Positions 33,375 to 44,272 are shown, numbered from the stretch's first letter. The stretch: DNA of 51,367 bases from Betaproteobacteria bacterium (GCA_016210745.1 JACQTO010000127.1:1-51367), one strand, 5' to 3'. The notes: generated by a model not told the origin, from the sequence alone. Numbers and translations are program-made.

Positions 33375-34573
33375 TCCGCCCGCAGCCCGCTGCCTGGTTC
33401 GAAATCATCGCGGCGACCGAAGATGCCGACGGCGTATTCCAGTCGCTTGCCGCGGCCGGCTGCGCCGAAATCGAGCCCCTTGCAAGGCGTCCGGCAGCGG
33501 CGCGCGCGGCAGTGCAGGGATATGCATCCATGCCGAACGGGGGGATCTACGCGCGTATCACGGGTTGGACCAGCGATGCAGGATCGCTTGCGGCCTGCAT
33601 GGAACGTTCTCACGCCCGAGCGCTGGTGCATTTTCCCCAAGCTCCGGAAGAACTTCAGGCGCCGCTGATCCTTCGCAATCCCAGCTGGATCCAGCCCTTC
33701 GAGATTTTCGCTCGCCTGGTGGGCATGCCGGGTCGTTTCGTCACTGACCCCAGTGGGCTCCTGGTACTTGTGGCGCCGCTTATGTTCGGTTACATGTTTG
33801 GCGACGTCGTCCAGGGAATGGTGCTGGTCCTGATCGGGCTCGCGTTTCAGCGGCGTTGGCCGATGCTCCGCTTGCTGGTGGCAGGCGGAATTGCGGCGAC
33901 TGTTTTCGGATTCGTTTTCGGCAGCGCGGGCAGCATTCACGGTGCGGTCCCGCCGCTGTGGGTGGACCCGCTCGAGGATCCGTTGCCCGTGCTGTTGGTA
34001 CCGATCGTCTTTGGAGGCGCGCTGCTTGCGCTTGGATTCGCGCTGACTGGCCTGGAAGCCTATTGGCGCGGAAAGCTCGCGGCTTGGCTCGGCTGCGATG
34101 CGGGATTCCTCGCCTTGTACATCGGCGTGCTGCTTGCCTACTTTCACCCGCTTGGATACGCGCTTGCCGCTGCGGGAGCGTGCATCCAACTCTTTGGCCG
34201 GCTGATCCAGGAACCGCGAATCGGTGCCGCGTTTGCGGCGCTGGGCGAGCTGATCGAGAAGCTGGTCCAGATCCTGATCAACACGCTGTCCTTTGTTCGC
34301 GTCGGGGCGTTTGCATTGGCACACGCCGGACTATCGAGCGCCCTGGCATCGATGGCGCAGGACGCAGGCAGCCAAGTCGGCTATGGCGTTTTGCTGCTCG
34401 CCGGCAATGCCCTGATCATCGTCATCGAGGTGCTGGTGGCTTCGATACAGACCACGCGTCTCGTCCTTTTCGAGTTCTTCACGAGGTTTTTTGAACCCAC
34501 CGGGCGAGAGTTCCGTCCGTTGCCTCCCCCTTCGGGGTCATCTGAGGAGATCCGGAATGTCCCAAGGACTTAA
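33371..34573 (+). CDS. V/A-type ATPase subunit I (a-type stator), short form
   Basis: Membrane stator subunit of 400 residues, against about 600-650 in Thermus or archaea. The N-terminal cytoplasmic part is about 120 residues. The C-terminal membrane domain holds the family patterns LLVLVAPLMFGYMFGDVVQG, GCDAGFLALYIGVLLAYFHP and the proton-path helix VQILINTLSFVRVGAFALAH, then a final AGNALIIVIEVLVASIQTTR helix and LVLFEFFTRFFEPTGREF ending. This is the half-channel subunit of the rotary enzyme. It overlaps subunit C (ATGA) and subunit K (17 bases), indicating translational coupling. Confidence 0.88.
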   Translation: MIRPQPAAWFEIIAATEDADGVFQSLAAAGCAEIEPLARRPAAARAAVQGYASMPNGGIYARITGWTSDAGSLAACMERSHARALVHFPQAPEELQAPLILRNPSWIQPFEIFARLVGMPGRFVTDPSGLLVLVAPLMFGYMFGDVVQGMVLVLIGLAFQRRWPMLRLLVAGGIAATVFGFVFGSAGSIHGAVPPLWVDPLEDPLPVLLVPIVFGGALLALGFALTGLEAYWRGKLAAWLGCDAGFLALYIGVLLAYFHPLGYALAAAGACIQLFGRLIQEPRIGAAFAALGELIEKLVQILINTLSFVRVGAFALAHAGLSSALASMAQDAGSQVGYGVLLLAGNALIIVIEVLVASIQTTRLVLFEFFTRFFEPTGREFRPLPPPSGSSEEIRNVPRT

Positions 34574-34907
34574 GTTTTCCGTGGTTATGGTCGTGATCGC
34601 CGCACTATTGGGCTGCGTTGTCACCGCGCTCATCTTCTGGAGCGGGGTTGCTGTCGCCCAGGCCGGCACGGCCAATTCCCTGCCGCCGGAAGTGTGGCGC
34701 TGGGCGTTGGCGTGCGCAGCGGCGGCGACTTCCATTTCGACCGCCGCGGCCGCCTATGCAGTCGCGAAACTGGGCAGCGCTGCGGTCGGCGCGCTCGCCG
34801 AAAAACCCGATCTCTTCGGCAGGCTGGTGATCTTCGTCGGACTCGCAGAGGGTATCGCCATCTACGGGTTGATCGTGTCGGTCTTGATCTTGAACCGATT
34901 GGCGTGA
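34557..34907 (+). CDS. V/A-type ATPase subunit K (c-ring proteolipid)
   Basis: Hydrophobic protein of 116 residues with three membrane segments (about residues 8-29, 46-70, 88-112). The last carries FVGLAEGIAIYGLIVSVLIL, with Glu98 as the ion-binding carboxylate. The loop ALAEKPDLFGR is the classic cytoplasmic turn of the c-hairpin. The N-terminal segment may be a cleaved signal or an extra helix. It is a single-hairpin form, not the duplicated four-helix form of Enterococcus. Whether it binds H+ or Na+ cannot be decided from the motif alone. It has a GAGGAGA ribosome binding site inside the end of subunit I. Confidence 0.88.
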   Translation: MSQGLKFSVVMVVIAALLGCVVTALIFWSGVAVAQAGTANSLPPEVWRWALACAAAATSISTAAAAYAVAKLGSAAVGALAEKPDLFGRLVIFVGLAEGIAIYGLIVSVLILNRLA

Positions 34908-34913
34908 ACTTCA

Positions 34914-35213
34914 ATGACCTCGACGAGCGTTTTTCTTGGTGACGAGCTGAGCGCTGCCGGATATCGGCTCGCCGGAGTCGACGCTCGCGTGCCCTCGCGC
35001 GGCGACGAGACGGCTTGTCTCGAAACGGCGCTCAAGGACGCTCGTCTCGTCCTCCTCGGCGCGCGTTGCGCCAGGGCCATCGCACCGGCCGCGCTCGAAC
35101 GCGCGCTCGCGCTGCGCTTCCCGCTTGTCATCGTGGTTCCCGACTGGGACGGAACGGGGCTTGCGATCGAGCCGGCAAACAAGGTGCGGCGAGCGCTCGG
35201 ACTCGAAACGTGA
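34914..35213 (+). CDS. V/A-type ATPase subunit F
   Basis: Small protein of 99 residues matching subunit F: VFLGDELSAAGYRLAGVDAR near the N-terminus, corresponding to the GDxxTxxGFRLAGV pattern of the family, and FPLVIVVPDWDG in the later strand. Subunit F binds the tip of the central stalk (with D) and modulates activity. Its stop overlaps the GTG start of subunit E. Confidence 0.85.
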   Translation: MTSTSVFLGDELSAAGYRLAGVDARVPSRGDETACLETALKDARLVLLGARCARAIAPAALERALALRFPLVIVVPDWDGTGLAIEPANKVRRALGLET

Positions 35214-35818
35214 ATATCGAGCAGCAGACGCTGGCCTTGCTCAAGATTGCGGAGGACTACCGCGCCGAGCACTGCCAGGCGCTGCTAACCAAGGCGCGCG
35301 AGGATTCACGCAGCATCCTCGGCGAAGCGCACCTCGCCGCCCGGCGTGAACTTCGCGCCATGCTCTCTCCCGAGCGGGAACGGCTTGCGGCCGAAATCGC
35401 CGCGGCCGAGGCAAGGCTCGTTACCCAGCGACGAATGCGCGATCAAAGGCACGTCGTCGCCGTCCTCCGGCAAATATGGCCGAGACTGGCGGTGGCGCTG
35501 CGCGAACGCTGGGAGGCGCCGTCCGGGCGCGCTGCGTGGATCGCACATCATCTTACGATCGCCTGCAAGGCATTGCCCGCTCGAGCATGGGTTATCCAGC
35601 ATCCGCAAGACTGGCCTCCCGCGGAGCGCGAGCAGGCAAACCAGTGGCTGAAGGCGCGCGGGATCGAGGGCGCGCGCTTTGAGCCCGATTCCAAGCTGCA
35701 GGCCGGAATCCGCGTCGCCTGCGGTGCGAACGTCCTGGACGCGTCGCTGGACGGGTTGCTGGCCGATCGCGCGCAGATCGAGGGGCGCCTGCTGCATCAC
35801 CTGGCCCCGGAGCGATGA
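35210..35818 (+). CDS. V/A-type ATPase subunit E (peripheral stalk)
   Basis: Protein of 202 residues with an N-terminal charged helix (LLKIAEDYRAEHCQALLTKA, EDSRSILGEAHLAARREL) and a C-terminal globular part ending LDGLLADRAQIEGRLLHHL, which matches subunit E. It starts at GTG 35210, overlapping the TGA of subunit F. Pairing with the H/G-like protein at 32259 would form the peripheral stalk. Its stop overlaps the start of subunit A (ATGA). Confidence 0.84.
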   Translation: MNIEQQTLALLKIAEDYRAEHCQALLTKAREDSRSILGEAHLAARRELRAMLSPERERLAAEIAAAEARLVTQRRMRDQRHVVAVLRQIWPRLAVALRERWEAPSGRAAWIAHHLTIACKALPARAWVIQHPQDWPPAEREQANQWLKARGIEGARFEPDSKLQAGIRVACGANVLDASLDGLLADRAQIEGRLLHHLAPER

Positions 35819-37597
35819 GCATTGCGCACATCAGTTGGATCAGCGGGCCGGTGCTGCGGGCCCACGCGCAGGGGTCGTTTCGCCTGCGGGAAGCCGTGCG
35901 GGTCGGCGAGCGCGGCCTTCTGGGCGAGGTAATCCGGATGCAGGGCAACGAGATCGTCGCTCAGGTCTACGAGGACACCACGGGACTGCGACCGGGCGTC
36001 GAGGTCACGGGTACCGGCTCTCTGCTTGGAATAAAACTCGGACCGGCGCTTCTTGGGCGCATCTTCGATGGCTTGCTCCGGCCGCTAGCGGGTCCTTCGA
36101 CACGCTATGTCGAACCGGGCCTGGAAGGAGAGCTGCCGCGCGAGTTCGGTTTCACGCCGCGAATTCGCCCCGGGGAATATGCCCATGCCGGCGCAGTCCT
36201 CGGTGAGGCGGTGAATGAATGGGGCGCGACGCAGTTGTGCCTCGTGCCTCCTGACACTGCGGGTGAAGTGGTAAGGATCCGCGCCGAAGGTCGTTATGGC
36301 GACGATCTGCCGCTATGCACTTTGCGCGCTCCCGACGGGGCGCGCCGCGCGGTCGCCATGAGCCATTTCTGGCCCGTGCGCGAGCCCCGTCCCGTTTCCA
36401 AACGCCTGCCTTGCGACGAGCCTCTCGTCACCGGCCAGCGCATCCTGGACAGTCTGTTTCCCGTCGCCCTCGGCGGCAAGGCGGCGATTCCGGGAGGATT
36501 CGGCACGGGCAAGACAGTGCTGCTGGAGGCCCTCGCGAAATCCTGCCTCGCCGATGTGATCGTGTATGTGGGGTGCGGCGAACGGGGCAATGAAATGGCC
36601 GGAGTTCTGGACGAATTTCCCCGGCTCACCGACCCGCGAACCGGGCGGGCATTGATGGAGCGCACCGTCATCATCGCCAATACCTCCAACATGCCGGTGG
36701 CAGCGCGCGAGGCAAGCATCTACAGTGCTGTCACCGTTGCCGAGTATTTCCGCGATCAGGGCCTTCACGTCGCGCTCCTTGCTGATTCCACCAGCCGCTG
36801 GGCCGAGGCCTTGCGCGAGGTGTCGGGGCGATTCGGCGAGCTGCCCAGCGAAGGCGGCTACCCCCCTTACCTTTCCAGCCGCATCGCTGAATTCTATGAG
36901 CGCGCCGCCAGGGTGACGACGCTTGCGGGAGGCACAGGGTCGGTGACGGTGCTGGGATCGATCAGCCCGCCTTCGGGAGATTTTTCCGAGCCGGTCACCA
37001 ATCACACCAAGCGCCACGTTCGCAGTTTCTGGGCGCTCGACGTCAAGCGGGCGCAGTCGCGTTTCTATCCCGCTGTGAATCCGCTGCAATCCTATTCGGA
37101 GGATTCGCTCGAACTCGGAGCGTGGTGGCAGCAAATCTATGCCGAATTGGCGCCGGATGAACGTGCGCGGCCCGGGAACGAATGGCTCGAACTGAGACGC
37201 CGATTTCTCACCCTGCTGGACGAGCAGGCACGTCTTGAGCGGATGGCGCGGATCATCGGCAAGGATGCGCTGCCCGCGCGCCAGCAGCTGACTCTGTTCT
37301 GTGCCGGGCTGGTCAACGAAGGCTTCCTGCGCCAGTCGGCGTTTTCCGAATCCGATCGCTACTGCGGACCGCAACGCCAGGCAAGGATGATGCGCTGTAT
37401 CGTGCGCTTCATCGGAGCGGCCGAGGCGGCGCTCGCAAAAGGCATCTCCTGCGATGCCATCGCGGGTTTGGCGATCGTGCGGCGACTCGAACGCATGGGC
37501 GAGGACATCGCCGAGAACGACGTTCAGGGATTTGCCGAATTGGCGATGCGCATGAACGAGGAGTTCGCCGCCCTGGCCGAGTCTACTGGAGCAAGCC

Positions 37598-37608
<11 letters not shown>
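35815..37608 (+). CDS. atpA: V/A-type ATPase catalytic subunit A
   Basis: Catalytic subunit of 597 residues, normal length. The P-loop is IPGGFGTGKTVLLEALAKS (around residue 228), against GPFGxGKT in most A subunits; the lysine-threonine pair is intact. Also present are YVGCGERGNEMAGVLDEFPR with the catalytic glutamate of the GER motif, VIIANTSNMPVAAREASIYS, and LLADSTSRWAEALREVSGR. The long A-specific insert of about 90 residues before the P-loop is visible (from LEGELPREFGF to MSHFWPVREPRP). It overlaps subunit B by 11 bases. The gene symbol follows V/A-type usage and is not the F-type alpha gene. Confidence 0.95.
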
Positions 37609-38976
<1,368 letters not shown>

Positions 38977-38980
<4 letters not shown>

Positions 38981-39588
38981 CCGACATCACTGCTACGAGA
39001 AGCGCGGCGATCGCCCTCGCCGAGGAGCGCCGGGCGATGCACGAGGGCTACGTCTTTCTCGACGAGAAGTGCCTGCTCCTTGCCGGTGCCATGCTGCGCG
39101 AACTGCGCCGGTACGACGAGGCGCGCGGCAGGCTTCGCGCCCTGCAGTCGCAAGCGGCGCTGGTTCTTGCAGCGTCCGTCAGGCGACACGGACTGCAGGG
39201 TTTGCAGTGCTATCCGGCCTTGTCCCAGGATGCGATAGCCCTGCACGTGCGTCAGAGCGTTCTGCTCAACGTGCCGCTCCTTTATGCGAGTGCGACGCGC
39301 GGACCGGCTGCGGTTTCCGAGCCTGCTTATGCTTCGCCGGAGGCCGAGGATTGCCGCGAGGCATTTTCGGCGCTAACGCAGCACCTGGCAGTCATGGCTG
39401 CGATGTCGGGAAACCTCGAGCGCCTGTACCGGGATTACCGCCGTTCGGTGCGCCGCGTGCGCGCGCTTCAGGATGTCTTGCTGCCGGAACTGGACCACAA
39501 CCTGAACGAAATCGAAACTCAGCTCGAAGAGCTGGAACGCGACGAAGCGCTCGGCGTACGCTGGAAACCGGCGAGCGGTTCCTACTGA
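38977..39588 (+). CDS. atpD: V/A-type ATPase subunit D (central shaft)
   Basis: Protein of 203 residues forming the long coiled-coil rotor shaft. The N-terminal helix has AALAEERRAMHEGY-like heptads and FLDEKCLLLAGAMLRELRRY, corresponding to the KLLKxKRDxL helix of the family. The C-terminal helix is RRVRALQDVLLPELDHNLNE, with the family's R-VNALE-xVxIP pattern relaxed to RVRALQDVLLP. The start is GTG 38977, overlapping the TGA of subunit B. It is the last gene of the operon; palindrome element copy 6 follows 32 bases later. Confidence 0.87.
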
Positions 39589-39620
39589 GTTTCGCGCACG
39601 CGGAAAGAATCGGGCACGGC

Positions 39621-39718
39621 GAGGCTTTTGCCGTTAACCCATCTCGCCATTTTGTAGAGTTGCGGAACCGCAACTCTACAAAATGACGAGACCTAAAAGA
39701 AGCCAATTCCCACCAATG
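39621..39718 (-). repeat. Covarying-palindrome element, copy 6 (inverted orientation)
   Basis: Arms of 23 bases at 39643-39665 and 39668-39690 around AA, with one mismatch. The middle of the arm (TTTTGTAGAGTTGCGG) is unlike any other copy but pairs with its partner. On the minus strand the right flank reads GGGTTAACGGCAAAAGCC and the left flank TTGGTGGGAATTGGCTTCTT aligns with the TTTGGCGAAGATTGGG flank of copies 1-2. It lies between the convergent V/A-ATPase D gene and the multiheme cytochrome gene. Confidence 0.87.
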
Positions 39719-39735
39719 CCGCCAACATTCGCCCC

Positions 39736-41541
39736 CTACCCTGCGACCCTGTTCACGATAATCCCCTGGGTCATCACGACCACGAGCACCAGTCCCACGG
39801 CGATCAGGCTCAAGCCCAGGATGGTGTAGCCAAGCGTCATCGGCCGCGACGGCGCGTCGACCAGATAGGCCTCAAGCTGACCAGCTTCAAGCAATCGCTT
39901 GTATTCGACGGCGTACTCGCGCTTGAACTCTTCGAGCGGCATCGACCCGGTGAACATGACGTTGTCCAGCGGAAACTTATCGGGCCGCCAGTGATTGACG
40001 AAGTAGTGGATGGTGAACAAGTAAAACGCCGCGAGCAATGCCTCTTCGCCGTGGACTATCGTAGCCACGTTGAAAATCCATCCCGGCAGGTAAGCGGCGG
40101 TGAGTTCTTTGTACCACAGCATGGCACCGCTCGCCGCAAGCATGGCAATGCCCCAGAACGGCGCCCAATAATCGACCTTTTGCATGTAGTTCCAATGATC
40201 GAACATCGGCCGCGGCCCCCGGCCGATAAACCATTTGCACATTGCCACGATGTCCCTGGCGTCCTGCAGATTGGGCATCACGGAGTACGGTCCGAACAAT
40301 TCAAAGGTCTTCCAGGTCCGCGCGATGTGAACCAGCATATAGACGAGATGCGCAACGAAAATGGCGATCATGATCACCGCAGACACCTTGTGTATGGTGC
40401 TCGCCATGCTTGGCCCGCCCATCAAGCGCTCGAGCGGCGGCGCCCAGGCGGTGCTCGGATACAGCAGTGTAATGCCAGTCACCGTCAGCACGATGAAGCT
40501 GAGGGCAAACACCAGGTGCGCGATCCGCCACATGGCGCTCCAGCGGGTAACGTACCGGTCTTTTGCGGCCGGCAATGACTCGGCAAGCACATGCGGTCTT
40601 GCCTTGCGCTCCCTGCGGTCGCGATATTCGCGGTAGAACCAAAGCACCGAATGCGTCCAGAAGATCCCGAAGGTGAAAACGACGATCGCGAACATGAATC
40701 TCGCGGTGAGCCATTCGTAGGGATAGCGCTCGAAGTCGTCGGTGGTTGCATGCGGGTGGAAGCTAGCGAACCCCGCGGTCGCCTCGGGATGGCACCGCAG
40801 GCAGGTCTGAAGGAGGTTCCCCGGCGCTACGCTCGATTTTGGATCGCTGGAGCGCCGGATCGCGTGCGCACCGTGGCAATCGGCGCAGGTCGCAGTTTCG
40901 GCGTAGCCCAAGGCCAGTACCTGCCCGTGATAGTTTTCACTGTAGCTCTTGCCATCTTTCGAGTGGCATTCGGCGCACTTCGTGGCGATGGCGATCCTCG
41001 CAGCGGGCGTCTTTGCGCGAGCAACGGAGTGGGCGGCGTGACAGTCCGAGCACACGGCCGCGTCGCCCTTCGCCGTGAGCGCCGCACCATGGACCGAGGT
41101 CAGATAATCGTCGCGCGCTCCGGGGTGACAGGTTGCGCACAACTCGGGAATTTTCTGCCGCCATTCGGCGCGCGTGCGCGAAACCTTGGTGTGGGGAACC
41201 TCGGTCAGCGTGGCATGGCAGTCGATGCAGCGCGATGTCTTGCCGTGCACGCTGCCGGCAAGCATATTCGGCGACACGAACAGCGAGCGCGCCTGCCCAT
41301 CGGCACGCGGCGCTGCAAATCCGGAAGCGCCGTGGCAGCCAAGACAGGTTGCATTGTCTGGGTTCGTCCCGGCGTCCTGCGCGAGGGCGGTTTGCACGTC
41401 TGCCGTTGAAATCGCCAAGCTGATCGCCCATAGGACAAGCGCGAAACGCAGCCCTTCCCCTGCCCTGCTTCGCGCCGCCGTGCAGGCTCGTTGCGCCTCA
41501 ACCGGGGAGGGTCGCAAGACCGATCGCAAGTAGCACCGCAT
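39736..41541 (-). CDS. Seven-heme cytochrome c fused to membrane cytochrome b
   Basis: Protein of 601 residues. An N-terminal signal segment (ALVLWAISLAIST to TALAQ) leads into a periplasmic domain with seven CxxCH haem c sites: Cys66, 105, 135, 164, 189, 219 and 247. From about residue 285 a multi-helix membrane domain follows, similar to cytochrome b561 or formate dehydrogenase gamma: FGIFWTHSVLWFYREYRDRR, WRIAHLVFALSFIVLTVTGI, IHKVSAVIMIAIFVAHLVYM and AAFYLFTIHYFVNHWRPDKF. It would exchange electrons between the quinone pool and periplasmic partners. It overlaps the 3' end of the prenyltransferase gene by 44 bases, so the two are an operon. The natural partner is unknown. Confidence 0.88.
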   Translation of the reverse strand: MRCYLRSVLRPSPVEAQRACTAARSRAGEGLRFALVLWAISLAISTADVQTALAQDAGTNPDNATCLGCHGASGFAAPRADGQARSLFVSPNMLAGSVHGKTSRCIDCHATLTEVPHTKVSRTRAEWRQKIPELCATCHPGARDDYLTSVHGAALTAKGDAAVCSDCHAAHSVARAKTPAARIAIATKCAECHSKDGKSYSENYHGQVLALGYAETATCADCHGAHAIRRSSDPKSSVAPGNLLQTCLRCHPEATAGFASFHPHATTDDFERYPYEWLTARFMFAIVVFTFGIFWTHSVLWFYREYRDRRERKARPHVLAESLPAAKDRYVTRWSAMWRIAHLVFALSFIVLTVTGITLLYPSTAWAPPLERLMGGPSMASTIHKVSAVIMIAIFVAHLVYMLVHIARTWKTFELFGPYSVMPNLQDARDIVAMCKWFIGRGPRPMFDHWNYMQKVDYWAPFWGIAMLAASGAMLWYKELTAAYLPGWIFNVATIVHGEEALLAAFYLFTIHYFVNHWRPDKFPLDNVMFTGSMPLEEFKREYAVEYKRLLEAGQLEAYLVDAPSRPMTLGYTILGLSLIAVGLVLVVVMTQGIIVNRVAG

Positions 41542-42439
41542 AGGCCACCACCAGTTGCGCCGCCCGGGGCGTCATCGGCACCAGCTCGGCGAATCGATCG
41601 CGAGTCCACACATCGCGCGCGATCTTGACGCCGAAGGGAAGCGTGAGCAGGGACAGCAGGGTTCCCGCGCCCAGATCAAGCCCTAGCCAGAGCCAGAACG
41701 GAGCGAGGTAAGAAAAAGCCATGAACGCGAGAAACTCGGCTCGGCTCCAGGAGCGGCCGAAGCGCACCGCGATCGTGCGCTTGCCTTTGACTACGTCGAA
41801 GTCCATGTCCCGGATGTCATCGATGATGAGGATGTTGGTGATCAGCGCGCCGATCGGCAGGCTGACGGCAAAGGCGCTGAAGGGCAGAGCGGCTGCCCAT
41901 TGCTGCGGTCCGTACGTCGCGGCGGCCTGGACGTAATAGGTGCCGACAACCGAGACGGTACCGAAGAAAAGGAAGAACAACGGGTCGGCTAAACCGTGGC
42001 GGCCGACCGGCCAGGGCCCGGCCGAATAGATCCAGCTCGCCACGATGCTCGCCAGTCCGATGACGATGACTGGCATCCCGCCCACCCAAACGAGGTAGCT
42101 CCCGGCGAGCAGCGCCAGGGTGTAGCTCGCCGAAATCGTCGCCTTAAGGCCGAAGAGCGTGAGCAGACCGCGGTTGATCGCGTCGACCAGTTCGGGATGC
42201 TCGCGATCTTCCGGCTGTTGGACCAGATTCTCGTAGTTGTCCGTTACCACGCCGGCGAACTGGATCAGCCAGCCGGCGAGAAAGGCGGCCAATGCCGGTA
42301 CCGGGGCAAACACGCGGTCGTGAAACGCGAGTCCGATCGCGACGATCACCGGTGCGGCTGCGGTGGGAAAGGTGTGGCCTGGATAGACGAGCTTGCGCGT
42401 CCATACCTCACGCCAAGACAGCGTCCGCGTTTGGTCCAT
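41498..42439 (-). CDS. UbiA-family prenyltransferase, MenA-like
   Basis: Membrane prenyltransferase of 313 residues with eight or nine hydrophobic helices. The second aspartate-rich motif is clear and MenA-like: IIDDIRDMDFDVVKGKRTIA. The first motif is altered, DNYENLVQQPEDREHPE instead of the usual NDxxDxxxD form. MenA attaches a polyprenyl chain to 1,4-dihydroxy-2-naphthoate for menaquinone. The start MDQTRTLSW (ATG 42439) has a GGAGAGG site. The pairing with a membrane multiheme cytochrome suggests a role in making its quinone, but no other menaquinone gene is in the window. An FNR-like box is 143 bases upstream. Confidence 0.83.
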   Translation of the reverse strand: MDQTRTLSWREVWTRKLVYPGHTFPTAAAPVIVAIGLAFHDRVFAPVPALAAFLAGWLIQFAGVVTDNYENLVQQPEDREHPELVDAINRGLLTLFGLKATISASYTLALLAGSYLVWVGGMPVIVIGLASIVASWIYSAGPWPVGRHGLADPLFFLFFGTVSVVGTYYVQAAATYGPQQWAAALPFSAFAVSLPIGALITNILIIDDIRDMDFDVVKGKRTIAVRFGRSWSRAEFLAFMAFSYLAPFWLWLGLDLGAGTLLSLLTLPFGVKIARDVWTRDRFAELVPMTPRAAQLVVAYAVLLAIGLATLPG

Positions 42440-42781
42440 CTTGCCTCTCCGTACGAAGCCAGCAACTGCGGATATCAGAATCTCGCGTTTCGCACAGCTA
42501 TTCCAGAGTTCGGCGCGCAAAGCACGGCGGTGAGTCAAATCCGCCTATGTAGAATTATCTGGCGCAACGCATGTCCTCTATTTGATTAGGGTCAATCCCG
42601 GATTCAGTCGCCGACTGCGGTTTGTCGCCCGATACCACGTGTCGGCGAAACCGCCATCGGCGCGGCCCATTGCGGGCGTTCATTCGATCCCGGCTGCGGT
42701 GTAGACTCCTCGGAACCACCCACCATTGCCGGCGGAGCCGCATCTCGGCGCGCCGGGGCATACGCATCGGAGGACAAACAA
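42440..42781. other. Divergent intergenic region (342 bp)
   Basis: Separates the prenyltransferase/cytochrome operon (minus) from the aldehyde dehydrogenase (plus). It contains an FNR-like box at 42582-42595. Short open frames in it show no family features. No repeat element was seen. Confidence 0.7.
42582..42595. promoter_or_regulatory. FNR/DNR-type box
   Basis: TTGATTAGGGTCAA matches TTGAT-N4-GTCAA. It lies 143 bases upstream of the MenA-like gene start on one side and 187 bases upstream of the aldehyde dehydrogenase start on the other. Confidence 0.5.
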
Positions 42782-44260
42782 GTGCAGCGCTACCAGTTAT
42801 ACATCGAAGGGAAAAACGTCGACCCCGCCTCGGGCCAGTGGTTCGACAGCTACAACCCGTACACGGGCGAACCTTGGGCGCAGACCGCGCAAGGCAACGC
42901 GGAAGACGTCGATCGCGCCGTGGGCGTTGCGCACAAGGCATTCAGCCAAGGGCCCTGGTCGCAGCTCAGCGCAAGCGAGCGCGGCCTGCTGCTGCACCGG
43001 TTGGGCGACCTGGTGGCGCGCGACGCGAAGAAGCTGGCGGAAATCGAGGTGCGCGACAACGGCAAGCTCATCGCGGAGATGCAGGGACAGCTCAACTACA
43101 TTCCGCAGTGGTATTACTACTTCGGCGGGCTCGCGGACAAAATCCAGGGGGCGGTCGTGCCTCTGGACAAGAAGGGCTATTTCAATTTCACGCGGCACGA
43201 GCCCCTTGGCGTGGTGGGCATGATCACGCCTTGGAACTCGCCGCTGCTACTGCTTTCTTTCAAGCTCGCCCCGGCGCTTGCGGCGGGCTGCACCGTGGTG
43301 ATCAAACCCTCCGAATTCACTTCGGCATCGACGCTCGAATTCGTCAGACTTTTCGCTGAAGCGGGCTTTCCCGCGGGCGTGGTCAATGTCGTCACCGGCT
43401 TCGGCAAGGAGGTGGGCACGCCTTTGGTCGAACATCCGCTGGTGAGGAAAATCGCCTTCACCGGTTCGGATTTCACCGGCCGTGCGATCAACGAACTGGC
43501 CGCCAAGACCTTCAAGCACGTGAGCCTGGAACTGGGCGGGAAATCGCCCAACATCGTTTTTGCCGACGCCGTCATGGAGGACGCGGTGAACGGTGCGGTC
43601 TCGGGTATTTTCGCGGCCACCGGCCAGACCTGCATCGCCGGCTCGCGCCTGCTGCTGCAAGAGAGCATCCACGACGCGTTCGTGGAAAAACTCGTTGCAC
43701 TGGCGAAGACCGCTCGCATGGGCGATCCGATGAGAATGGACACCCAGGTCGGCCCCGTCACCACGCCGCCGCAATACGACAAAGTGCTCGGGTATATCGA
43801 CATCGCCAAGAAAGAGGGCGCCAAGCTGCTGCTGGGCGGCGGACCGGCGAAGCGCCCCGAGTGCGGCAAGGGCTGGTTCGTCGAACCGACCATATTCGAC
43901 CAGGTCGACAACAAGATGCGAATCGCGCAGGAGGAGGTCTTCGGTCCGGTCCTTTCGATCATCAAGTACAAGGACGAAGAGGAAGCCGTGGCGATCGCCA
44001 ACGACGTGCGCTTCGGCCTAGGCTCGGGCGTCTGGACCAGCGACTTCGGGCGCGCGATCCGCATGGCCGAGCGCATCCAGGCCGGCACGGTCTGGGTAAA
44101 CACCTACCGCGCTGTGAGCTACTTATCGCCCTTCGGCGGCTACAAGGATTCCGGCATGGGACGCGAAAACGGCATCGATGCGATACGCGAATACCTGCAG
44201 GTGAAAAGCATCTGGATGAACACCGGCGCCGTGACGGCCAATCCGTTCGTGATGCGTTGA
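42782..44260 (+). CDS. NAD(P)-dependent aldehyde dehydrogenase
   Basis: Aldehyde dehydrogenase superfamily member of 492 residues. It shows ITPWNSPLLLLSFKLAPALA (cofactor-binding N-terminal part), IAFTGSDFTGRAI, the general-base motif LELGGKSPN and the catalytic cysteine in ATGQTCIAGSRLL. The C-terminal pattern is TVWVNTYRAVSYLSPFGGYK. It resembles betaine-aldehyde or hydroxymuconic-semialdehyde-type dehydrogenases; the specific substrate is unknown. The start is GTG with a GGAGG ribosome binding site at 42769-42773. It is convergent with the alpha/beta hydrolase gene. Confidence 0.92.
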   Translation: MQRYQLYIEGKNVDPASGQWFDSYNPYTGEPWAQTAQGNAEDVDRAVGVAHKAFSQGPWSQLSASERGLLLHRLGDLVARDAKKLAEIEVRDNGKLIAEMQGQLNYIPQWYYYFGGLADKIQGAVVPLDKKGYFNFTRHEPLGVVGMITPWNSPLLLLSFKLAPALAAGCTVVIKPSEFTSASTLEFVRLFAEAGFPAGVVNVVTGFGKEVGTPLVEHPLVRKIAFTGSDFTGRAINELAAKTFKHVSLELGGKSPNIVFADAVMEDAVNGAVSGIFAATGQTCIAGSRLLLQESIHDAFVEKLVALAKTARMGDPMRMDTQVGPVTTPPQYDKVLGYIDIAKKEGAKLLLGGGPAKRPECGKGWFVEPTIFDQVDNKMRIAQEEVFGPVLSIIKYKDEEEAVAIANDVRFGLGSGVWTSDFGRAIRMAERIQAGTVWVNTYRAVSYLSPFGGYKDSGMGRENGIDAIREYLQVKSIWMNTGAVTANPFVMR

Positions 44261-44272
44261 GAGCATGCGTTC

